Shown in pieces: positions 1 to 6,000 of a stretch of 8,918 bases of DNA. The DNA comes from an uncultured Oxalobacter sp. (GTDB lineage Bacteria > Pseudomonadota > Gammaproteobacteria > Burkholderiales > Burkholderiaceae_D). The translations under genes were made by a program, and so were the position numbers. Position 1 is the first letter of the stretch; every line of letters starts with the position of its first letter. Under the pieces are notes generated by a model. It searched no databases. It worked only from the letters and a program-made list of their open reading frames with translations, and was not told the DNA's origin. The stretch lies in contig CAJKQK010000080.1 in assembly GCA_905202055.1 (NCBI GenBank), positions 1 to 8,918 of the forward strand, given 5' to 3'.

Positions 1-398
1 TCCTATCCCACCAGACTCTCTCCTCGTCCCCTTCATCTTCGCATTTCCTTCTCTTGCTTTTTTTATTCTGCTTGACTTTATGATTTTAAAAACTATTCCT
101 GCTCTTCCTTTGACATCCATTCCTTTATAACGATTCATCCGTGGACGACTGCTTGTGTCGATGATTCTGGTACTTTCTCAAGACGATGATATGGGGCAAG
201 GGGAAAGACTCTTCTTTTTCAGTACACCTCATGTTCGTTTGTCGGGCTTTTTTGAAAAAGAAGCATTGCGGAACTTGTATGGTTTACGCGCTTGTAGACA
301 TCTTGATATGTTTGATTTGACTGTATGATGCAATGTTCCGGTCAGAAAGCGACGTTGTTCCCAATCGATAAGGCCGATGCTTTTGATTTTTTGTTTGT
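1..398. other. Gene-poor flank, no convincing coding sequence
   Basis: No open frame here has a good ribosome binding site, a recognisable motif or useful length. The best candidates are a 55-codon plus-strand frame at 161-328 and a basic minus-strand frame that starts at 138 and runs off the left edge; neither has a Shine-Dalgarno sequence. The first 120 bases are pyrimidine-rich on the plus strand, so the minus strand is purine-rich there. An 11-base inverted repeat (211-221 with 253-263) is present. I see no hairpin with a T-run that would terminate the minus-strand operon ending at 399. The region could be plain intergenic DNA, the leader of a minus-strand gene beyond the left edge, or decayed coding sequence. 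Confidence 0.5.
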
Positions 399-1163
399 TT
401 AATTGTTTTTCATCCAGCTATGAAGATGATTTACCCATTGAACGGCTTTCAGTTTTGTCTCTTTTTTAATGCGTTTTGCTCGCAGGAAGAGGTCTTCAAA
501 ATCGACTTCCGGAGATTTTTTGAACGCCAGTATGACGATGTTGCCACCATCGACTTCAGGTAACCAGACAACGGAATCAAAACTTTCCTGTATGGCTTCA
601 ATGCTTTTAGTTCTGTTTGATTCATCACCGAAAATATTGACTGCCATCATGCCGTCAGGAGTCAAGGCATCGGCACAACTTTTATAAAATTCCGGAGAGT
701 CGAATACGGGCGCAGCTGCGTTTTCGTCATACAGATCAACCTGAATGATGTCTATTTCATTCTGATTCTTTCTTGATTCGATGTAATCGAAAGCATCTGT
801 CCGGATCACTTGTAGTCGTTGGTCGTTTTCAGGTAAATGGAATGCATTTTTGCAGATTTCGATGACATTTGGATTCAGTTCAATGGCTGTGACGTGAGCA
901 TCTGGAAAATGTTGATAACAGAATTTGGTCAGTGCGGCACTTCCCAGTCCCAACTGGACAATGTGTTTCGGATTTTCCTTGAAAAGTATCCAGACCATCA
1001 TTTGCTGGACGTAATCAAGAACGATTTCAAAAGGATTGTTCAGACGCATGGCACCCTGAATCCAGTCTGTTCCAAGGTGAAGAAATTGAACACCTCTGAA
1101 TTCGGTAAGGGTCACTTCCGGAAATGGCTGGTTTTCCTGCATGGGATCGGATGGATTTTTCAT
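399..1163 (-). CDS. Spermidine-synthase-fold protein (class I methyltransferase-like)
   Basis: This 254-residue protein has the Rossmann fold shared by polyamine aminopropyltransferases and SAM methyltransferases. Visible motifs are the nucleotide-binding loop LGLGSAAL (residues 71-78), the acidic strand end VTAIELNPNVI (E95 should bind the ribose of the cofactor), TDAF (122-125) and QVDLYDENAAAP (141-152). The two Asp residues D143 and D146 match the D-x-x-D of spermidine synthase, but the GGGDGG loop and the P-x-G-P after the second Asp are missing. There is no signal peptide or membrane segment, so it should be cytosolic. It lies 17 bases after the pseudouridine synthase gene on the same strand and is probably co-transcribed with it. 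Met1 is preferred, although only AAAG directly before ATG resembles a ribosome site; the alternative Met8 has none. Automatic pipelines would call it spermidine synthase; true polyamine synthesis is doubtful, and the substrate is unknown. Confidence 0.8.
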   Translation of the reverse strand: MKNPSDPMQENQPFPEVTLTEFRGVQFLHLGTDWIQGAMRLNNPFEIVLDYVQQMMVWILFKENPKHIVQLGLGSAALTKFCYQHFPDAHVTAIELNPNVIEICKNAFHLPENDQRLQVIRTDAFDYIESRKNQNEIDIIQVDLYDENAAAPVFDSPEFYKSCADALTPDGMMAVNIFGDESNRTKSIEAIQESFDSVVWLPEVDGGNIVILAFKKSPEVDFEDLFLRAKRIKKETKLKAVQWVNHLHSWMKNN

Positions 1164-1181
1164 CTTTATGTGGGGAATGAT

Positions 1182-2141
1182 TTAATCTGTAAAATCGCTT
1201 ATATTGTTCAGGTCGAGGGAATGACGGCTTTCAAAATGGCGTATCTTTCCTGAAACCGGATCTTTGAAAGTAATCGATTTTGCAACCAGCTGGAGGGGAT
1301 GTCTGAATTCTTCCATCCGCATTTCATGCGTTACGGCTTCGGGCAAATGAACGGGATATATCCGGTCATTCAAAAGCGGGATTCCAAGTGAACACATTTG
1401 AATCCGGAGCTGGTGTTTGCGACCGGTTACCGGTTTCAGGTGATAGTGGGCGTATCCGTTGCTTTTTTTCAGAATGCTGATTTCTGTTTCCGCATTCGGG
1501 GTGCGGTTCGGAATGACTTGCATTCTCATAAAAGAGTCCCCCTCTTCAAGCCTGCAGCGATACCTCATCGGAAAGTCGAGGTCATCACGATAAGGCGCGA
1601 TGGCCTCGTAATGTTTGGAGACGAAATTCTCCCGGAACAGTCGCTGATATAAATTGCGACCTTCCGGTTTGACTGAAAAAAGAACCAGCCCTGCTGTTTC
1701 CCTGTCAATTCTGTGGATAGGGGTCAATGTATCGATGCCCAGTTTTTTCCTGAGCCGCACAAGAAGCGTTTCCCTGACATATTTTCCGGACGGTATGACA
1801 GGTAGAAAATGCGGTTTGTCGGCAACAATCAGCCAGTCATCCTGATAAAGAACGGTTTCCTGAACGGGAATGGGGCGTTCATTCGGAAGATAACGGTAAT
1901 AGTAGAGTTTTTGAAAGGGAGTATAGGGAGTTCCTGATGAGAGCGGAGTGCCGTTTTCGTCGATAACGTCACCTGAGGAGATACGCTTTTCCCATTCTTC
2001 TTTCGTCAAAACCGGAAATTTTTCCGACAAAAAGTCCTCGATTGTTATCCAGGGACCCTTCGGCAGGGAAACCTGACTGGCCGTGATGCCGTTTTTGGAC
2101 GGTATCGTGATTTTCTTTAAGTTTCGCCTCGTGAAATTCAT
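1182..2141 (-). CDS. RluA-family RNA pseudouridine synthase
   Basis: This 319-residue enzyme converts specific uridines in rRNA or tRNA to pseudouridine. Residues about 30-90 form an S4-like RNA-binding region (ITIEDFLSEKFP, then SSGDVIDENG). The catalytic domain contains the family signature HRIDRETAGL (143-152), with D146 as the expected nucleophile, followed by GRKHQLR (240-246) and PLQLVA (282-287). These match the RluA/RluC/RluD/TruC superfamily (PF00849). The layout matches a Burkholderiales group usually annotated only as RluA-family, so I do not assign a target base. It is the first gene of a minus-strand pair with the spermidine-synthase-like gene. The start at 2141 fits the usual N-terminus just before the PKGPW segment, but the bases upstream (TTCTTCATCCTA) contain no Shine-Dalgarno sequence, and an in-frame stop lies a short distance further upstream. 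Family assignment is firm; substrate is open. Confidence 0.93.
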   Translation of the reverse strand: MNFTRRNLKKITIPSKNGITASQVSLPKGPWITIEDFLSEKFPVLTKEEWEKRISSGDVIDENGTPLSSGTPYTPFQKLYYYRYLPNERPIPVQETVLYQDDWLIVADKPHFLPVIPSGKYVRETLLVRLRKKLGIDTLTPIHRIDRETAGLVLFSVKPEGRNLYQRLFRENFVSKHYEAIAPYRDDLDFPMRYRCRLEEGDSFMRMQVIPNRTPNAETEISILKKSNGYAHYHLKPVTGRKHQLRIQMCSLGIPLLNDRIYPVHLPEAVTHEMRMEEFRHPLQLVAKSITFKDPVSGKIRHFESRHSLDLNNISDFTD

Positions 2142-2226
2142 TAGGATGAAGAAACGGAAAAATAAATTCGGTGATTTTTAAACGTAAAACTGGATTTTAA
2201 AACATTTTTTTCTAATTCTTTCGTTC

Positions 2227-2232
2227 TACAAT
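2227..2232 (+). promoter_or_regulatory. Candidate -10 box for the phosphofructokinase gene
   Basis: TACAAT matches the sigma-70 -10 consensus at five of six bases. The hexamer 17 bases upstream is only a T-rich run (ATTTTT), so the -35 is poor. Transcription starting near 2239 would give a leader of roughly 108 bases that contains the hairpin at 2297-2325. The surroundings are very AT-rich, so a chance match is quite possible. Confidence 0.35.
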
Positions 2233-2296
2233 GTTCATATTGGAAAGCGATATGTCTTAACCACTTGTATGTTTGTGTGTATCGCCATTTTTTTAT

Positions 2297-2325
2297 GCAT
2301 GGATCCGGTTTGCCGGTTCCATTGC
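2297..2325 (+). promoter_or_regulatory. Leader hairpin upstream of phosphofructokinase
   Basis: The segment folds into a hairpin with GGATCCGG pairing to CCGGTTCC around a TTTG loop. It has one T-T mismatch, and the stem extends outward by A-T, T-A, then C-G and G-C after a one-base bulge. That gives 11 pairs in all. It ends 12 bases before the GGAG ribosome site at 2338-2341. No T-run follows on either strand, so it is not an intrinsic terminator. A role in message stability or translation is inference. Confidence 0.45.
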
Positions 2326-2337
2326 CGATCACGGAAT

Positions 2338-2341
2338 GGAG
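2338..2341 (+). promoter_or_regulatory. Ribosome binding site that sets the phosphofructokinase start
   Basis: GGAG lies five bases before the ATG at 2347. This favours that start over the in-frame ATG at 2269, which would add 26 residues rich in Cys and hydrophobic residues that are unrelated to the family. Confidence 0.75.
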
Positions 2342-2346
2342 TCCTT

Positions 2347-3606
2347 ATGACAGCAAGGAATGCTTTTTATGCCCAATCGGGTGGTGTTACGGCCGTTATC
2401 AATGCCTCCGCCTGCGGTGTGATTGAGACAGCCAGAAAACATCGGGACAAGATCAGAAACGTTCTGGCTGGCCGAAACGGGATTGTCGGGGCACTCACTG
2501 AAGAGCTGATCGATACCGGCAGGGAGAGCCGGGAAGATATTGCTGCCTTGCGATATACCCCGGGAGGCGCTTTCGGTTCATGTCGTTACAAGCTGGCTGA
2601 TCCCGAAAAAGACAGGAAAGAATTCGAGCGTTTGCTGGAAGTATTTAAGGCGCACGATATAGGCTACTTTTTTTATAACGGCGGAGGCGATTCAGCCGAC
2701 ACCTGTTACAAGATTTCCCGTTTCTCCTCTGTAATGGGATATCCCATTCAGGCCATTCATATTCCGAAAACAATCGATAACGATCTGCCCTTGACCGATT
2801 GCTGTCCGGGATTCGGTTCTGTCGCGAAATACATTGCCGTCTCGACGATCGAGGCATCCTTTGATGTCCGGTCAATGTGCCGGACATCGACAAAAATTTT
2901 TGTCATGGAAGTCATGGGGCGCCATGCCGGATGGATTGCAGCAGCGGGTGGACTGGCCGAAAATTATGGTATTCCTGTGGTCATTCTGTTTCCGGAAGTG
3001 GAATTCAACGAAAAGAAATTTCTGGCACAGGTTGAAGAGAAGGTCCGGCGTCATGGTTATTGTACGGTCGTCGTATCGGAAGGATGCAAATATCCTGATG
3101 GCACCTTTCTTGCCGATCAGGGTGACCGGGATGCGTTCGGACATGCCCATCTGGGAGGTGCGGCACCGGTTGTCGCGAATATGATTTGTGAAGAACTGGG
3201 GTATCCGTTCCACTGGGCAGTCGCCAATTATCTCCAGCGGTCAGCCCGGCATGTCGCTTCCGCCATAGACGTCGAGCAGGCATATGAAGTCGGTGCCGCA
3301 GCGGTCAATCTGGCTTTGCAGGGTAAAAATTCAGTGATGCCGACTATCGTAAGACTGTCGGGTGAACCTTATCGTTACGAAATAGGGGTGGCCGATCTGG
3401 GGAATGTCGCCAATGTCGAAAAAATGATGCCGAAAAGTTTCATCAGTGACGACGGGTATGGCATTACCGAAGAGTGCAGAAAATATCTCCAGCCATTGGT
3501 TCAGGGTGAAAATTATCCGCCCTACAAAATGGGATTGCCAGAGTATGTTACGTTGCAAAATACGATGGTTTCGAAAAAACTTCCGCCATTCGACAAGAAA
3601 ATATAA
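2347..3606 (+). CDS. pfp: Pyrophosphate-type 6-phosphofructokinase
   Basis: This 419-residue cytosolic enzyme interconverts fructose 6-phosphate and fructose 1,6-bisphosphate. The N-terminal phosphoryl-donor loop is YAQSGGVTAVINAS (8-21). NGGGDSADT (111-119) carries Asp115 where ATP-dependent enzymes have the Gly of GGDGS. PKTIDND (140-146) carries Lys141 where ATP enzymes have Gly (PGTIDND), and D144 and D146 are the catalytic and metal-site Asp residues. MGRHAGW (190-196) and SEGCKYPDG (244-252) contact the sugar phosphate. The Asp/Lys pair is the known signature of pyrophosphate rather than ATP as donor, which makes the reaction reversible and usable in both glycolysis and gluconeogenesis. 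Length fits the bacterial enzymes of this class. The start at 2347 is supported by GGAG five bases upstream. It is transcribed alone, divergent from the pseudouridine synthase gene and converging on tRNA-His. Family is firm; donor specificity is inferred from residues. Confidence 0.92.
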   Translation: MTARNAFYAQSGGVTAVINASACGVIETARKHRDKIRNVLAGRNGIVGALTEELIDTGRESREDIAALRYTPGGAFGSCRYKLADPEKDRKEFERLLEVFKAHDIGYFFYNGGGDSADTCYKISRFSSVMGYPIQAIHIPKTIDNDLPLTDCCPGFGSVAKYIAVSTIEASFDVRSMCRTSTKIFVMEVMGRHAGWIAAAGGLAENYGIPVVILFPEVEFNEKKFLAQVEEKVRRHGYCTVVVSEGCKYPDGTFLADQGDRDAFGHAHLGGAAPVVANMICEELGYPFHWAVANYLQRSARHVASAIDVEQAYEVGAAAVNLALQGKNSVMPTIVRLSGEPYRYEIGVADLGNVANVEKMMPKSFISDDGYGITEECRKYLQPLVQGENYPPYKMGLPEYVTLQNTMVSKKLPPFDKKI

Positions 3607-3652
3607 AGGAAAAGTAAAGCTCTGCTTATATAAAAAGCAGGTAAAAGACAAT

Positions 3653-3680
3653 AAAAAAGCCCGAATCAAATTCGGGCTTT
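3653..3680 (-). terminator. Rho-independent terminator after tRNA-His, possibly bidirectional
   Basis: AAAGCCCGAAT (3656-3666) and ATTCGGGCTTT (3670-3680) form a perfect 11-base stem around a 3-base loop. On the minus strand the stem runs into six T residues, a strong terminator 9 bases after the tRNA-His CCA end. On the plus strand only three T residues close the stem, so it may also stop phosphofructokinase transcription, less efficiently. Confidence 0.9.
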
Positions 3681-3688
3681 CGACATTC

Positions 3689-3765
3689 TGGGGTGGACGA
3701 TGGGGCTCGAACCCACGACAACAGGAATCACAATCCTGGACTCTACCAACTGAGCTACGTCCACC
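3689..3765 (-). tRNA. tRNA-His, anticodon GUG
   Basis: The minus strand folds as a full cloverleaf of 77 bases including an encoded CCA. The acceptor stem GTGGACG pairs perfectly with CGTCCAC. The extra 5' G at position -1 (base 3765), diagnostic of tRNA-His, faces C73. The D arm is GCTCAGTTGGTAGAGT. The anticodon stem CAGGA/TCCTG encloses the loop TTGTGAT with anticodon GTG. The T arm is GTGGG-TTCGAGC-CCCAT. Sequence outside the stems is nearly the same as E. coli tRNA-His as I recall it. It lies between tolC upstream and the terminator at 3653-3680 downstream. Confidence 0.97.
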
Positions 3766-3769
3766 ATTG

Positions 3770-3802
3770 GTTGAAATGCTCCAACAGACTGAATATTTCA
3801 AC
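3770..3802 (-). repeat. Inverted repeat filling the pre-tRNA-His leader
   Basis: GTTGAAAT (3770-3777) and ATTTCAAC (3795-3802) are perfect inverted copies separated by 17 bases. In the minus-strand transcript they would form an 8-base stem starting about three bases after the predicted transcription start and ending four bases before the mature 5' end of tRNA-His. Any function in 5' processing or stability is inference. Confidence 0.5.
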
Positions 3803-3811
3803 GAATTGAGA

Positions 3812-3840
3812 ATTATACGAAATTCCCTGAGAAGAGACAA
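3812..3840 (-). promoter_or_regulatory. Sigma-70 promoter of tRNA-His
   Basis: On the minus strand, TTGTCT (3840-3835) and a perfect TATAAT (3817-3812) are separated by 17 bases, the optimal spacing. The predicted start near 3805 leaves a leader of about 40 bases before the tRNA. The -35 box begins five bases after the tolC stop codon, so the promoter occupies the whole gap. Confidence 0.8.
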
Positions 3841-3845
3841 GGCCG

Positions 3846-5150
3846 TTATTTCTTTAAAAGCAGATTTACTCTCTTCAGATCGTCTTCATTCAAGGTACCG
3901 GCAGCCTGTTTCAGTCTGAGGCCGTTGATGATGGTGTTGTTGCGTGCATAGGTCAGATCACGTCTTGTCATGAAAACCTGTTGTTCGGCGTTCAACACAT
4001 CGATATTGATACGAACGCCGACTTCATAGCCGAGCTTGTTGGCTTCCAGGGACGACAAGCTGGCGACTTCAGCCGCTTCCAGTGCCCTGACCTGCGAAAG
4101 GCCATTGTTTACCCCGAGATAGGACTGGCGTGCCAGTTGTGCGGCACTGCGTCGTGACGCTTCCAGATCGTTCCGGGCCTTGTCTTCAAGAGAGACGGCT
4201 TCTTTTACCTTGCTGGTGACTTCGAAGCCGGAAAAGAGCGGAATGTTCCATTGTACGCCAACCATTTTTTGTGTATTGAAGGCCTGTATCCCGCCATTCG
4301 TGTCGATCATGTACTGGTCACGATTGGTATGGTTGTATGAAGCAACCAGATCGACGGTCGGCATATGGCCTGCCTGCGTGGCCTTGATGTTTCGTTTGGA
4401 GACTTCACGGGGCAGACGGTATTGAACGACCTGATAATTCTGGTTTTCAGCGGAACTGACCCATGTACTCATGACATTGGGTTGGGGAGCGGAGAGTTTG
4501 ACCCCTTTTTTCAGAGGGTCCAGTTCGCCCGGCGGGTGACCGATGATCTGTTCCAGAGCGGTCCGTTTGACTTCGAGGTCGTTCAGGGCGCTGATTTCGT
4601 CTGCTTCAGCCAGATTGTAGCGGGCTTGCGCTTCATGAGTATCGGTAATCGTTGTTGTCCCGACCTGGAAACTGCGTTTCGCCAGTTCGAGCTGCTGGGC
4701 GACAGCGGCCTTTTGTGCTTTGGCGAATGTGACGACGTCTTCAGCAGCCAATATATCGAAATAAGCTTGCGACACACGCATCATCAGATCCTGCTGTGCC
4801 TGGGCAAATTGCGCTTCCGAAATGGATACCTGCAATTTGCTCGTTTCGTAATTCTGGTAATTGGCCCAGTTGAAAATCGGCTGGGTCAGTGCGATGGTGT
4901 ATTTGTTCTCGTTATAGTTCAGCCCTTCGAACCAGTTGCGTCCATAGCCACCGGATGCGGAAAGATTGGGCAACAGTTTTGCGAGTCCCTGAGTGCTTTT
5001 TTCCTGACCGGCCATCAATGACGCTCTTGCACTGGCATATTGGGGATCGTTGGCAAGGGCTTCCATATAGGTTTGCATCAGGTCTGCCGCAAGGACGTTT
5101 GTGGCAAAGAGGCATCCGACTAAAACAGGAATGGCAGAACGATAGTGCAT
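3846..5150 (-). CDS. tolC: TolC-family outer-membrane channel
   Basis: This 434-residue protein forms, as a trimer, the outer-membrane and periplasmic tunnel used by type I secretion and drug efflux pumps. It has a Sec signal peptide (residues 1 to about 21, cleavage near NVLA-ADLMQ), then two OEP repeats. The first begins at DLMQTYMEALANDPQYASAR and contains the TolC-type segment YTIALTQPIFNWANY. Long Ala/Gln-rich helices (ISEAQFAQAQQDLMMRVSQ) form the tunnel coiled coil. The second repeat includes VGVQWNIPLFSGFEV and ends with YARNNTIINGLRLKQAAGTL. There is no lipobox Cys, unlike the second channel gene in this window. The start is set by TGGAG at 5160-5156, five bases before ATG. It follows the PIMT-like gene by 41 bases on the same strand and is probably co-transcribed with it. 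No terminator lies before tRNA-His, so readthrough into the tRNA is likely. Family assignment is firm; which pump it serves is not shown. Confidence 0.93.
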   Translation of the reverse strand: MHYRSAIPVLVGCLFATNVLAADLMQTYMEALANDPQYASARASLMAGQEKSTQGLAKLLPNLSASGGYGRNWFEGLNYNENKYTIALTQPIFNWANYQNYETSKLQVSISEAQFAQAQQDLMMRVSQAYFDILAAEDVVTFAKAQKAAVAQQLELAKRSFQVGTTTITDTHEAQARYNLAEADEISALNDLEVKRTALEQIIGHPPGELDPLKKGVKLSAPQPNVMSTWVSSAENQNYQVVQYRLPREVSKRNIKATQAGHMPTVDLVASYNHTNRDQYMIDTNGGIQAFNTQKMVGVQWNIPLFSGFEVTSKVKEAVSLEDKARNDLEASRRSAAQLARQSYLGVNNGLSQVRALEAAEVASLSSLEANKLGYEVGVRINIDVLNAEQQVFMTRRDLTYARNNTIINGLRLKQAAGTLNEDDLKRVNLLLKK

Positions 5151-5191
5151 ACTTACTCCAAATTTGTTTTGGAACGATTGTTTTTATAATT

Positions 5192-5845
5192 TCAAAACCG
5201 GAATGGCGAGTGGCCCGGTTGTTCTTTCAATGGTTTTACCGATGTTTGAAATAATATCCCGGACGTGATATCCATGGCTGAGTTTTTCTGTAAAAAAATT
5301 GCCTGAACACAAGGTTCGGCTCCATAAAATACAATCATTCTTCCGTTGTCCGCAAGTTTATCTTTAAAAGTTTCGGGGATGTTTGAGACTGATCCAGAAA
5401 AGACGATAACGTCAAACAGTCGATCTCTGGCATAACGGTCGACCAGAAATCCGTTGTCATGAATGACCTGGACATTTTTTATGCCGCAACGGTCCAGATT
5501 GTTTTGTGCCTGCTGCTTCAATCCCTCTTCGATTTCAACAGTGGTGACATGCCTCGAATGATGGGCCAGCAGAGCCGCCATATGACCCGATCCGGTACCG
5601 ATTTCAAGGACAGTATCGTTCTTGCCCAATCGGGTTTCCTGCAAGACCAGCGCTTCACACAGGGGAGTTAACATGTTCTGGGCGTAGGGAAGGGGGATTT
5701 CCATATCGGCGAAAGCGTATTGCCGATAGTCCGGTGGCACGAATTCTTCACGCCGGATGACGGAAACGGCTTCGAAAACTTCTTGTGCGTGCACGCCTCC
5801 GGCACGTAACTGGTTTTCGATCATGTTGATGCGCGCTTCCTGCAT
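5192..5845 (-). CDS. Protein-L-isoaspartate O-methyltransferase-like protein
   Basis: This 217-residue SAM-dependent methyltransferase belongs to the PIMT family, whose classic members methylate isoaspartyl residues to start protein repair. The N-terminus ARINMIENQLRAGGV (4-18) and RREEFVP (31-37) are typical. Motif I is VLEIGTGSG (79-87), E104 in TVEIEEGL should bind the SAM ribose, and FDVIVFSGSVSNIP (144-157) is the post-I/II region. The classical substrate loop around ISQPYMVA with its active-site Ser is replaced by LPYAQNMLTPLCEA (52-65), and the usual GDG turn reads DNG (130-132). True repair activity is therefore uncertain. The start was placed at 5845 because the protein aligns with the family from MQEARINM and AGG lies five bases upstream; the frame stays open to an ATG at 5977, but those 44 residues look unrelated. 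It precedes tolC by 41 bases, an adjacency I recall from other beta- and alphaproteobacteria. Confidence 0.85.
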   Translation of the reverse strand: MQEARINMIENQLRAGGVHAQEVFEAVSVIRREEFVPPDYRQYAFADMEIPLPYAQNMLTPLCEALVLQETRLGKNDTVLEIGTGSGHMAALLAHHSRHVTTVEIEEGLKQQAQNNLDRCGIKNVQVIHDNGFLVDRYARDRLFDVIVFSGSVSNIPETFKDKLADNGRMIVFYGAEPCVQAIFLQKNSAMDITSGILFQTSVKPLKEQPGHSPFRF

Positions 5846-5880
5846 GGTTGCCTGACGAAAAAATTGTTGTAATGCATGAC

Positions 5881-5890
5881 ATTTTAGCAA
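5881..5890 (-). promoter_or_regulatory. Candidate extended -10 promoter for the methyltransferase-tolC unit
   Basis: Within the 153-base gap upstream of the methyltransferase, the minus strand reads TTGCTAAAAT. This has an extended -10 (TG-n-TAAAAT) that would start transcription near 5874, about 29 bases before the ATG. There is no good -35 hexamer at 17-18 bases, which is tolerable for extended -10 promoters but weakens the call. Confidence 0.35.
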
Positions 5891-5975
5891 ATGCAGACAT
5901 GCGGGCGCGGCTGTTTTCGGACGATTGAAGGAAACTTTCAGTTTTTTTGTTCGTTCGCAATGGCTTTCATTGGTC

Positions 5976-6000
5976 AAACGGCTGAATCACCAGCCGATTT
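5976..6000 (-). terminator. Short hairpin after the outer-membrane lipoprotein gene
   Basis: On the minus strand CGGCTG (5996-5991) pairs with CAGCCG (5984-5979) around a six-base loop. The flanking AAA and TTT can extend the stem past a one-base bulge. It begins within the stop codon. Only three T residues follow, so it would be a weak intrinsic terminator, separating the macB unit from the methyltransferase-tolC unit. Confidence 0.45.

Noticed and set aside
161..328. A 55-codon plus-strand frame in the left flank
   Set aside because: No ribosome site, no recognisable motif, and short enough to arise by chance.
2269..2346. In-frame 26-residue N-terminal extension of the phosphofructokinase
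   Set aside because: No ribosome site precedes the ATG at 2269, the residues do not resemble the family, and a good GGAG precedes the ATG at 2347.
3622..3640. Small hairpin CTGCTT/AAGCAG after the phosphofructokinase stop
   Set aside because: Only six pairs, no following T-run, and a much stronger stem lies just downstream.
3331..3840. A 169-codon minus-strand frame across the tRNA and the end of the phosphofructokinase gene
   Set aside because: It reads through tRNA-His and its terminator and is antisense to a firm gene.
4365..5021. A 218-codon plus-strand frame antisense to tolC
   Set aside because: It is a shadow frame of a clear tolC gene, with Cys/Phe-rich content typical of antisense translation.
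2369..5638. Shared 12-mer GCCCAATCGGGT in the phosphofructokinase and PIMT-like genes
   Set aside because: Two coding-region copies with no shared flank or regular spacing; consistent with chance.
5846..5977. In-frame 44-residue extension of the PIMT-like protein
   Set aside because: Homology to the family starts at MQEARINM, and the extension looks like translated intergenic DNA.
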